Positions 1 through 6,633 of a DNA stretch of 64,000 nucleotides are shown one piece after another. The translations under genes and the position numbers were made by a program. Below the pieces are notes generated by a model that saw only the letters and a list, made by a program, of their open reading frames with translations, was not told the DNA's origin and searched no databases. Positions within the stretch are counted from its first letter, which is position 1. Every line of letters starts with the position of its first letter. The stretch is from CBDBKE01 sp965218055 (lineage in GTDB: Bacteria; Acidobacteriota; Terriglobia; JAJPHL01; JAPKYU01): the NCBI GenBank assembly GCA_965218055.1, contig CBDCKA010000001.1, positions 744,001 through 808,000 of the forward strand. The letters run 5' to 3'.

Positions 1-7
1 CCACCGA

Positions 8-939
8 TTACTGGAGAACAGCGCCAGTCGGCATGGTTAAGTCGCTCTCGTGTTCTTCTTGGTCAGCGTGAGCCGGCATCGCCGGCGAGCGCCCACCGTC
101 ATCCGAGCCAGCACGGAGCTGCGCTTTGAACTCGGCTGGCGTCAGATAGCCAAGGCTCGAGTGCGGTCGCACGTCGTTGTAGTGCCGTCGCCATTGCTCG
201 ATCCCCACCTTCGCGTCCACGCGGTTCCGAAACCACTGCAGGCTCAGATACTCGTCGCGGAACTTCCCGTTGAACGATTCGTCGGTCGCATTCTGCCACG
301 GCTTCCCCGGCTCGATGAGCGCGGTTTCGATCTGCGCCTGGAGCAGCCACCGGAGAATCGCACCCGCGACAAACTCGGGGCCGTTGTCGGACCGGAGGTA
401 ACGTGGGGCTCCGTGGACGCTCACGATCTGCGTGAGCACCTCGATAACGCGCCCGGACCGAATGCCGCCGGCCACGTCGATCGCGAGTGACTCGCGGGTC
501 CATTCGTCGACGACGGTGAGGCACTTGAGCGTCTGCCCATTCGCGCAGGTGTCGAACACGAAGTCGTACGCCCAGACGTGATTGACCGCAGTGGCGGGCA
601 CCGGGCGGGGCCGGTTCAGGGCGACCCGGCGCCGCGGCCGCCGCCGAGGCACCTGCAACCCCGCCTGGCGCCAGAGGCGATGGGTCCGGTCCGTGCTCAT
701 CGTGTGCCCTTCGCGTTTTAGGAAAATCCGAATCCGGCGATAGCCGTACCGCGGATACTGCGCCGCCAGACGACGCATCGCGGCCAGCGCCGGGGCATCC
801 CGGTCGACCAGCCGCGACTGGTAGCCCAGCGTGGGCCGTGCGACGGAGAGCAAGGCGCACGCGCGGCGACCCGACAGACCGCGTGCACGTGCATACGCGA
901 CCTGCGGCCGGCGCACGCGTGCGCCTACCATTTTTTTCG
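8..939 (-). CDS. IS3-family transposase OrfB (rve integrase core)
   Basis: Catalytic part of the transposase, made as an OrfAB fusion by programmed -1 frameshifting. The slippery run is seven A's on the minus strand (931-937), at the end of orfA. The N-terminal HTH_21-like region (RYGYRRIRIFLKREG) is followed by an RNase H-fold core with DDE residues in HVWAYDFVFD, LRSDNGPEF and NATDESFNGKFRDE. The C-terminus HYNDVRPHSSLGYLTP is the usual IS3 ending. The open frame runs on upstream to about 1231, but that part only mirrors orfA. No stop or frameshift interrupts the gene, so the element may be active. Confidence 0.9.
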
Positions 940-1223
940 GGTGATCTCCTTGAGCACGTCGATCTCCAGATCTCGATCGGCCACCATCTTTTTCAGCCGG
1001 CCGTTCTCCTGCTCGAGCTGCCGCAGCCGCTTCACATCGGCGGGCTCCAACGTGCCGAAGTGTTTCCGCCAGGCGTAGAGCGTCTGGGCGCTGACGCCGT
1101 TCTTTTTGGCCACCTCCGGAACGGGCCGCTGATCGGCCTCGCGGAGGATCGTCACCATCTGCTCTTCGGTAAACCGGGTCTTCCTCATGGCTCCCTCGTT
1201 TCTCCGAGGGCGCCATTCTCTCA
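12..1223 (-). mobile_element. IS3-family insertion sequence (IS407-like), orfA+orfB
   Basis: A complete IS3-type element transcribed leftwards, with orfA and orfB in overlapping -1 frames. Imperfect terminal inverted repeats can be read: GAGAACAGCGCC at 14-25 matches GAGAATGGCGCC read inward from the right end near 1220, 10 of 12 bases. The exact tips are uncertain by about 10 bp, because the orfB stop at 8-10 lies just outside the matched repeat. The left flank is outside the window, so a target duplication cannot be checked. It lies 54 bp upstream of the SnoaL-like gene and could influence that gene's expression. Confidence 0.85.
925..1188 (-). CDS. IS3-family transposase OrfA (HTH_Tnp_1)
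   Basis: An 87-residue DNA-binding subunit of the IS3 element. It opens with the typical MRKTRFTEEQMVTILREA start and a helix-turn-helix containing VSAQTLYAWRKHFG. A leucine-zipper-like coiled coil follows at about residues 50-80 (LRQLEQENGRLKKMV, LEIDVLKEI). Its last codons overlap an A7 slippery run that allows ribosomes to enter the orfB frame. Family assignment is firm; the IS407 subgroup is suggested by the N-terminal motif only. Confidence 0.9.
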   Translation of the reverse strand: MRKTRFTEEQMVTILREADQRPVPEVAKKNGVSAQTLYAWRKHFGTLEPADVKRLRQLEQENGRLKKMVADRDLEIDVLKEITRKKW

Positions 1224-1277
1224 GGCTTCAACTGGTCCGGAAATCGCCAGGCAGGTCAGAAGGACGGTCGAAAAACC

Positions 1278-1829
1278 ATGAATAGTCGCAACCTTACTCT
1301 GGAGCAACAGGCGATGGTCGAGATATGGGAGCGGCACACGGCTGCCGAGTTCGAGGAGAAGAGTATCCATGCAACGATGGCGACAATGACGTCGGATCCC
1401 TTCGTCAACCATGTCCCTGTAATGACAGGTGGCGTCGGCCCTAGTGAGGTTCGCGACTTCTACAACACTTATTTCATCCCAGGTCATCCACCAGACACCG
1501 AAGTCGTACCAGTCGCTCGCACAGTTGGAGAGGACCGCATCGTGGACGAACTGATTCACAAGTTTACCCACACGATTGAGATGCCATGGATCCTCCCCGG
1601 CGTACCGCCCACGGGAAAGCGGGTCGAAGTCGCCGTCATCGTGGTTGTGCAGTTTGAAGGTGGAAAGATTGCCGGTGAGCGTATCTACTGGGACCAAGCC
1701 TCCGTGCTTGCGCAGGTAGGCTTGATCGATGTGGAGAAATTGCCCGCGACAGGGATCGAGGCCTCCCGCAAAGTCGTCGATCCCGCACAGGAACCATCCA
1801 ACAAGTTAATCAAGCGAGTGAGCGAATAA
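1278..1829 (+). CDS. SnoaL-like / NTF2-fold protein, possible integron cassette gene
   Basis: A 183-residue cytoplasmic protein with no signal peptide. The pattern resembles SnoaL-like or NTF2-fold proteins, which are small cone-shaped cyclase or isomerase folds. A helical start is followed by FVNHVPVMTGG, DFYNTYFIPGHPP and a strand-rich end with GERIYWDQASVLAQVGLID. This subfamily is often annotated loosely as ester cyclase or carboxymethylenebutenolidase, and no substrate can be named. An AAGGA stands 13 bases before the ATG, so initiation is weak or leaderless. An attC-like palindrome begins 27 bp after the stop, which fits a one-gene integron cassette. The upstream IS may have separated it from its original promoter. 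Confidence 0.7.
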   Translation: MNSRNLTLEQQAMVEIWERHTAAEFEEKSIHATMATMTSDPFVNHVPVMTGGVGPSEVRDFYNTYFIPGHPPDTEVVPVARTVGEDRIVDELIHKFTHTIEMPWILPGVPPTGKRVEVAVIVVVQFEGGKIAGERIYWDQASVLAQVGLIDVEKLPATGIEASRKVVDPAQEPSNKLIKRVSE

Positions 1830-1856
1830 CAAGGTGGAGGCGATCTGAGTTGCTGA

Positions 1857-1928
1857 GGCTAACAAGGCGCTCCACCCGACAGCTATTCCGCTACGCTCCC
1901 TAGCGGCAGGTAAGCTTGGTCGTTAGTA
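1857..1928 (+). repeat. attC-like integron recombination site
   Basis: A 72-bp imperfect palindrome starts GGCTAACAAGGCGCT, has a central CCGCTACGCTCC block and ends GAGC/AAGCTTGGTCGTTAG-like (here GTAAGCTTGGTCGTTAG). The outer CTAAC and GTTAG arms, the AAGGCGCTCCACCCGAC left arm and the GCTTGGTCGTTAG right arm match the common layout of environmental attC sites. The outermost core bases are degenerate: GGCTAAC and GTTAGTA rather than GCCTAAC and GTTAGGC. No integron integrase is present in the window, so this would be an isolated cassette. Confidence 0.5.
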
Positions 1929-2234
1929 GATCGGTCCTGCCTTGTCGACTACGGTTTATCGACGAATCCGCAGGTCAATCCGAAGTTCCGCCCGAGTGAC
2001 GGCGCACTCGGAAATGATCATAGCCCCGCCCGCTCAGCGGTGCGCCACTTGGGTGTATAAGGCGCTAACCGGACAAGTGCCTTGGATTCCCTTCGGAGGA
2101 GCGAACAAGGCCGATAGTCCCCACTAACGGGCTAATGTTTACCTATGTTCCCGCCTGGATGGTGTGGGGTGTTCACCGGTGCTCTTCCGCCGGCTGTACC
2201 ATGATTCCCACCTACGGGGGCGCGCCTTCTAGCC
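1929..2234. other. non-coding stretch, no recognised gene
   Basis: This stretch lies between the attC-like site and the leader element. The only longer open frame (1942-2127, plus strand) has no recognisable domain or ribosome site and is not called. It carries the left copy of the 16-bp inverted repeat at 2067-2082 and no tRNA-like fold that I can see. Confidence 0.5.
2067..2082 (+). repeat. 16-bp inverted repeat, left copy
   Basis: AACCGGACAAGTGCCT occurs here and as its exact reverse complement at 4729-4744. The two copies bracket the GGDEF-like and FHA genes, about 2.7 kb. A shorter match (CACTTGTCCGG) occurs near 50421 beside the IS1380-like transposase. It may be the terminal repeat of a decayed mobile element, but no transposase lies between the two copies. 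Confidence 0.45.
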
Positions 2235-2297
2235 CAAAGGTACCAAGCAAAATGTAACTGTCGTTCTATTGGCCGAAGGGGCCGCCTGCGTTTAACT
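2235..2297 (+). promoter_or_regulatory. duplicated 63-bp leader element, copy A
   Basis: These 63 bp align without gaps to 3629-3691, about 44 of 63 identical. The conserved blocks are CAAAGGTACC (CAAAAGTACC in copy B), then AATGTAACT, six variable bases, CTATTGG, a GC-rich block and TTAACT at the 3' edge. Each copy stops about 11 bases before an ATG. The even spacing suggests a promoter/operator or a structured 5' leader shared by the two genes. It does not match the c-di-GMP riboswitch pattern I know. Confidence 0.55.
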
Positions 2298-2307
2298 GAA
2301 CCTCGTT

Positions 2308-2469
2308 ATGAACGCTACAAGGACCCAGGCCATGGCCGCGTTGTTCTGCGCGCTGGTTGCTGCACGGAAGACCCGCAGACCCCTACGGGACTTTCTACGG
2401 ATTCTCCCGATGAGGCGCGCGATCAAGTCCATGGCACTGAAGTCTGCGCCAATGAGGTTTACGCAATGA
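2308..2469 (+). CDS. possible 53-residue upstream ORF with hydrophobic segment
   Basis: An open frame of 53 codons begins at the ATG placed directly after leader copy A, equivalent to the FHA gene's ATG after copy B. It ends in ATGA, overlapping a possible start (2466) of the GGDEF-like gene. The product has a short hydrophobic stretch (AMAALFCALVAA) and is then strongly basic. It could be a small membrane peptide, a translational-coupling leader, or a chance frame. No homologue is recognised and there is no good Shine-Dalgarno. Confidence 0.3.
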   Translation: MNATRTQAMAALFCALVAARKTRRPLRDFLRILPMRRAIKSMALKSAPMRFTQ

Positions 2470-2540
2470 GCCAAACGAACCCAATGCCGAGTTTGAATCC
2501 CCCGCCGGCCTCCGAGGCCGGTCTAGCTATAGGAGCTGCC

Positions 2541-3563
2541 ATGAACCTAAACACTTCTGATGTGATGACCCTGTCGAACCCTTACCCGGTCCCAGAGGAG
2601 GCTTTCGCCGAGTTTGAACCCCAGCCCATGGTGGCCGAAGACGGACTGTCGGAATCGGAGGAGCAATTGTCTGCTCAGGATGCCATTGGCAGCCTGTCGG
2701 CGATTCAGGACAGGTTGCAGCAACTGGAACGGAAAGATTGGCGGCTCTGGACAGCGGCCGTCGCGGTGCTGCTGTCAATGGGGATCGTGCTTGCTCTTCC
2801 CCTGGCGCCTCTCTGGACACAGCTTTCCATAGCGCTGCTGTTCAGCGCCTATGCTGTTGCCCAGCAGATGGTGACCAAACGAATCCGGGCTGAGCTGTCC
2901 CGCCAGATTGACTCCATGTTGCTGTCCCGCCAGGTTGACTCGGTCCTCAACCTGCGATTCCGCACGGAGGATTCCCATCAGCGGGCGATGCTGGACCCCG
3001 TCACCGGACTCTACAACCGCCGCTTCCTCGAGGAACACCTATCCAGCGAGCTGGCCCGTTCCAACGGGCACGACCGTTCACTCACCGTGGCGGCTCTCCA
3101 TCTGAAAGACTTCAATCAGATGACCGGCTCCTACGGACGCGAGGCCGGCGATATGGTGCTCAAGTATTTTGGCGCGGAACTCAGGAAGGCGATCCGAAGC
3201 TCGGATATTGCCGCGCGCACAGGCCAGGACGAATTTATGGTGCTGTTTCCCGAGGGCAGACCCGAGCAGGTGCCGGCCAAGCTTCTCCGGCTGGCGGATC
3301 TGGAAGTGGAGTTTCGTGGGGAAAAGATTCCCGTCGGCTTTGCCGCAGGATTGACCGCTTATCAACCCGGCGACTCTCCTGCCCAGCTTTTGGATCGCGC
3401 CGAGCAGGCGGTTGTGGCAGACAAGCCAACCGGCCAGGCCGAACCGGAGATCCTCGAGGCCCCAAGCACAAGCGCTCCCGCTCGTGCGGATTCTGTAGCC
3501 GTTCGACCGGGTGAATTCGCTGCGCTGGCAGCTACTGGTTTTCAGCCGGAGCCAGCCGCTTAA
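2541..3563 (+). CDS. membrane protein with degenerate GGDEF domain
   Basis: The start at 2541 is chosen because AGGAG lies five bases upstream. The same frame is open to an ATG at 2466, so 25 more residues are possible. Residue numbers here count from 2466. An acidic N-terminus leads to the motif LERKDWRLW (87-95), two membrane segments (about 96-115 and 118-136), a helical linker and a GGDEF-family domain (about 172-330) opening DPVTGLYNRRF. The signature reads RTGQDEF instead of RxGGDEF. The usual DxD metal position aligns with HLK, and the usual ND pair with TG. It is therefore probably not a working diguanylate cyclase and may bind nucleotide or act as a partner domain. A second degenerate relative with the same juxtamembrane motif lies at 17870-18592. 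Confidence 0.75.
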   Translation: MNLNTSDVMTLSNPYPVPEEAFAEFEPQPMVAEDGLSESEEQLSAQDAIGSLSAIQDRLQQLERKDWRLWTAAVAVLLSMGIVLALPLAPLWTQLSIALLFSAYAVAQQMVTKRIRAELSRQIDSMLLSRQVDSVLNLRFRTEDSHQRAMLDPVTGLYNRRFLEEHLSSELARSNGHDRSLTVAALHLKDFNQMTGSYGREAGDMVLKYFGAELRKAIRSSDIAARTGQDEFMVLFPEGRPEQVPAKLLRLADLEVEFRGEKIPVGFAAGLTAYQPGDSPAQLLDRAEQAVVADKPTGQAEPEILEAPSTSAPARADSVAVRPGEFAALAATGFQPEPAA

Positions 3564-3628
3564 CCCCAAGGTCCTTAACCTGAACGGCCTGCTGACCAAA
3601 TTAACGGTCATCCGCGCCCTTGCTGGTC

Positions 3629-3691
3629 CAAAAGTACCGGGCAGAATGTAACTACTAGCCTATTGGAGGCTTGGGGCGGCGGCGCTTAACT
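3629..3691 (+). promoter_or_regulatory. duplicated 63-bp leader element, copy B
   Basis: Second copy of the leader at 2235-2297, with identical spacing of the CAAA.GTACC, AATGTAACT, CTATTGG and TTAACT blocks. It ends 11 bases before the FHA gene's ATG at 3703, and a likely ribosome site AGGTG follows immediately. Two genes under one conserved leader imply co-regulation. Confidence 0.55.
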
Positions 3692-3702
3692 AGGTGTTGT
3701 AT

Positions 3703-4638
3703 ATGGAGAACAAGTTCCAAGAACGAGTTGGTGGAAGAGGCATCCTCCGCGCTATTGCCCTACTGGCTTGCTTACCGGCCATAGGCCTGTCAGCGGGCGG
3801 GCGCTATGCCCCAACAGCTATCCCCATGGAAAAGTTTGAGCGCGGCTTCGAGGCGGCCCGTGACTATCTCAAAGACGGAGGGAGCGCCCTAATCCGCGTT
3901 ATGAACCAGCCATTACCAATCCGCGTGACTGGCACGGCGATTCAGAATCCGGAATCTAGTGAAATTCATCATGCGGCTGCGGAAACCGAACCCATATCCA
4001 CAGGTAGCAAACAGCAGGACAAGCGCATCCGGCTGGCGCTTGCCGGGACTTTGATGCTGATCATCTTTATGATTGCGTGGAGGGGAAGCAGACCCCCAGC
4101 TTCTCCGCCCCCAAACCGCTACTACGTAAGAACTCCTCCGCCTATTCCCGCTGTACTACTTGGTGATAATCGTCCCCGTGTCGATGGCCGCTTGCATGTC
4201 ACCGAATACAAGACTGCAAAAATTCTGCCGCCGAAGCCAATCGTGCTGGAGGACCGGGCAGAAGAAACAGCGGATTACAGAACCACAAAGATTCTGCCGG
4301 GGAAGCTGATCATGCTGAAGGACCAGAACGGCACAGAAGAAACAGAGGTGATCTACCTGACGGATGAATCCGGAATGGGCGAAGTCGAAATCGGACGGGA
4401 GAGCCCGGACGTCACTGGCGGAGTCCGGATCAAGGACAAGGCCAACACGCTCAGCCGGCGCCAGGCGCGCCTGGTCTACTCCGCGCAAACCGGGGAATTC
4501 CGGCTGGTGAACCTTGTCGGCAAAGATTCCAATCCCACCGTCATCAACGGGCGGCGGATGGCGAATCAAGAGACAGTTCCCCTGGGGAACGACGATATCC
4601 TCGAGATGGGCACCATCCGGCTCAAGTTCTGCCAATAG
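3703..4638 (+). CDS. membrane-anchored FHA-domain protein
   Basis: Start ATG 3703 has AGGTG six bases upstream; a GTG at 3694 is also in frame. The 311-residue product has an N-terminal hydrophobic segment (14-30, possible signal), a second membrane segment (about 111-127, LALAGTLMLIIFMIAW), a proline-rich linker and an FHA-type beta-sandwich at about 218-311. In the FHA part, GR (231-232) and LSRRQARL (250-257) mark the phosphothreonine-binding loops. The usual SxxH histidine is replaced by Gln. Before the FHA domain two near-identical segments of about 23 residues follow each other (169-190 and 191-214), each with the pattern Y(K/R)T(A/T)KILP(P/G)K.I.L.D. FHA domains read phosphorylation by Ser/Thr kinases; the partner is unknown. 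Confidence 0.75.
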   Translation: MENKFQERVGGRGILRAIALLACLPAIGLSAGGRYAPTAIPMEKFERGFEAARDYLKDGGSALIRVMNQPLPIRVTGTAIQNPESSEIHHAAAETEPISTGSKQQDKRIRLALAGTLMLIIFMIAWRGSRPPASPPPNRYYVRTPPPIPAVLLGDNRPRVDGRLHVTEYKTAKILPPKPIVLEDRAEETADYRTTKILPGKLIMLKDQNGTEETEVIYLTDESGMGEVEIGRESPDVTGGVRIKDKANTLSRRQARLVYSAQTGEFRLVNLVGKDSNPTVINGRRMANQETVPLGNDDILEMGTIRLKFCQ

Positions 4639-5010
4639 CAAAACCCATCACTCGTTTAACCGGTTGTCTCACTTTGGGGGACAAGTCCAAATCCACTCTC
4701 AGCTATTGAAGTGACGCTGCCTCAAGGTAGGCACTTGTCCGGTTTGCCGACTATACGGCCAAGTGACCGCCGACGTCAGACGAGGAGCGGCAAAGCACTG
4801 CGATAATTTCTGAGTTGGCCAACATTCGGGAGTTGGCAGCCGGACCGGAAAGAACGGGGAGTTAGGGGCAATCTATCCGCATTGTTGGTGACAAGGCGGT
4901 GTATTTCGTGCCGCCTGGACTCGTCCAGTACAGCAGCGGAAGACTACCGGCGCGACTGGCCGGGTCGCAGCGTTGACTCGCCTGCGGGCGGGGCGTAGCA
5001 TGGATAGGCC
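4639..5010. other. non-coding stretch with right copy of the inverted repeat
   Basis: This lies between the FHA gene and the receiver remnant. Apart from the 16-bp inverted repeat at 4729-4744 no domain, RNA gene or convincing promoter is visible. Part of it may be the decayed 5' end of the receiver gene, whose first strand is missing. Confidence 0.4.
4729..4744 (-). repeat. 16-bp inverted repeat, right copy
   Basis: AGGCACTTGTCCGGTT is the exact reverse complement of the sequence at 2067-2082. It lies 90 bp after the FHA gene stop. See the left copy for context. Confidence 0.45.
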
Positions 5011-5374
5011 ATGGACACGACAACCAATGCTCCGCAGGGGGCTGGCGAGCGGTGGTTGCGCAACGCGGAGGATACGATGTGATCTTCGCTGTCGACGGGG
5101 ACAAGCCATCTCGCTGGCCCAGTTGGAGTCTCCCGAGCCGATTTTGATGGACCTGAGTCTTCCGGAAATGGGTAGCTGGGAGGCGACCCGGATCCTAAAG
5201 GTGGATGTGGGCTGCCGACAAATCCCGATTATTGCGCTAACCGCTCACGAGATGCGGGAAGACTATGAGAAGGCGCGCCATTCCGGCTGTGGCGACTGCG
5301 ACATCAAGCCGCTGGAGTTTCCGCGGCTGCTGAGCAAGATTCAATCGCTATTGCTGAAGCAGGCGACATCATGA
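5011..5374 (+). pseudogene. frameshifted response-regulator receiver domain
   Basis: The C-terminal two thirds of a CheY-like receiver are clear in one frame: PILMDLSLPEM with the phospho-acceptor Asp, then PIIALTAHEM, and a DIKPLEF segment carrying the conserved Lys-Pro. The preceding strand QRGGYDVIFAVDGDK is readable only in another frame and joins AISLAQLE near 5098-5108, so one indel separates them. The first strand with the acidic pair is missing or scrambled; a remnant of the DN..MLRRRL helix is seen near 5020-5040. The stop overlaps the next gene's ATG (ATGA), so it was once co-translated with the phosphatase response regulator. Confidence 0.65.
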
Positions 5375-6519
5375 CCACTGCCCAAGGTTCCCTCCTTGTT
5401 GTGGATGACAACGAAATGAACCGGGAGATATTGAGACGTCGTCTCCAGCGGAGGGGTTATAGCGTGGCTGTTACGGAAGATGGGACCCAAGCACTTGAAC
5501 GGATTGAAAAGAACAGTTTCGATCTGATTCTTCTCGATGTCCTGATGCCAGGGATGAGCGGGCTGGAAGTGTTGAGTGTCATCCGCCAGACCCATCCTGC
5601 CACAAGGCTGCCTGTCATTATGGCGACGGCCCAAAGCGAGACAGAGGACATCGTGAAAGCTCTAGAGCTGGGTGCGAATGACTACGTGACCAAACCTTTT
5701 GATTTTCCCGTCGTGGCGGCTCGAGTGGAGACCCATTTATCCTTGAAACGGGCGATGGATCAGATCATCAAACTCGAGCGAGAGCGCGACTACCTCCGCG
5801 CACGCGAGCTGGAGAATGCCAAGCAGGTTCAGAGCAAGCTCTTCCCCCAGAAGACACCGTCGCTGAAAACACTGGAGTACGCTGGCGACTGCATGCAGGC
5901 CAACTCGGTGGGGGGTGATTACTACGACTTGCTCGACATGGGCCCTGGCCGGCTCGGGCTGGTGCTGGCCGACGTCACAGGGAAAGGGATGTCTGCGGCA
6001 CTGCTGATGGCCAACCTGCAGGCAAACGTACGCACCCAGTATCGACTGGCAGTGGAGGATTTGGCGCAGTTTCTCCGATTAGTCAACCTGTCGTTCTACG
6101 AGTCCAGCGGACCGCGCCACTTCGCCACCTTCTTCTTTGGGTATTACGAGGAAGCGCCGGACCGGATTCGCTACGCCAACTGCGGGCACAACGCGCCACT
6201 GCTGTTGCGTGTCGGCGGGGCCGTGGAACGGCTGCCGGCGACGACCGTGCCACTGGGAATATTTGAGGAATGGAGAGGCTCAATCCGGGAGGTTGCGCTC
6301 GCCCCCGGCGACACGCTGTTGATTTTCAGTGATGGGGTGACCGAGACCGTGAACAGCAAGGGATTGGAGTTTGGTGAAGAGCGCCTACTGGAAATCCTGA
6401 AGGCCAACCGCCACCTGCCCGTGTCCTCGTTGCTCACGGCCATCTCGACAGTTGTCAGGGAGTTTGGCGGATCTGAGCAGCGGGATGACCAGACGTTGTT
6501 GGTTGCCCGCGTCCGGTAA
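5371..6519 (+). CDS. response regulator with PP2C/SpoIIE-type phosphatase output (RsbU-like)
   Basis: 382 residues. Residues 7-125 are a receiver: acidic pair VDDNEMNRE, phospho-acceptor Asp56 in DLILLDVLMPGM, Thr/Ala in MATAQ and Lys in YVTKPFD. A coiled coil (about 126-160) leads into a PP2C-family serine phosphatase domain (about 160-382) with metal-binding GGDYYD, LADVTGKGMSAALL, NCGHNAPLLL and SDGVTE motifs. Such proteins dephosphorylate an anti-sigma-factor antagonist, usually switching a partner-switching pathway. No RsbV/RsbW-like gene is in the window. The phosphatase domain is closely similar to that of the protein at 24559-27171. A histidine kinase able to feed it lies just downstream on the opposite strand. 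Confidence 0.9.
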   Translation: MTTAQGSLLVVDDNEMNREILRRRLQRRGYSVAVTEDGTQALERIEKNSFDLILLDVLMPGMSGLEVLSVIRQTHPATRLPVIMATAQSETEDIVKALELGANDYVTKPFDFPVVAARVETHLSLKRAMDQIIKLERERDYLRARELENAKQVQSKLFPQKTPSLKTLEYAGDCMQANSVGGDYYDLLDMGPGRLGLVLADVTGKGMSAALLMANLQANVRTQYRLAVEDLAQFLRLVNLSFYESSGPRHFATFFFGYYEEAPDRIRYANCGHNAPLLLRVGGAVERLPATTVPLGIFEEWRGSIREVALAPGDTLLIFSDGVTETVNSKGLEFGEERLLEILKANRHLPVSSLLTAISTVVREFGGSEQRDDQTLLVARVR

Positions 6520-6633
6520 TCCCCCTTCAGAACCTATCAAGCGGGATGAATAAACGGGGGAACGTGGGGCCCGACTTCTAAGCTATTGCTGCCGGGTTTG
6601 AACACTCTGAAGTCGAACAATTCAGGCCCTTTC

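Noticed and set aside
50..490. 146-codon plus-strand frame across the first IS
   Set aside because: Antisense of OrfB.
1942..2127. 61-codon frame after the attC-like site
   Set aside because: No ribosome site, no domain, and overlaps repeat sequence.
2200..2310. c-di-GMP (GEMM-type) riboswitch before the GGDEF-like gene
   Set aside because: The conserved blocks do not fit the known GEMM core and the same leader precedes an FHA gene; kept only as an unknown leader element.
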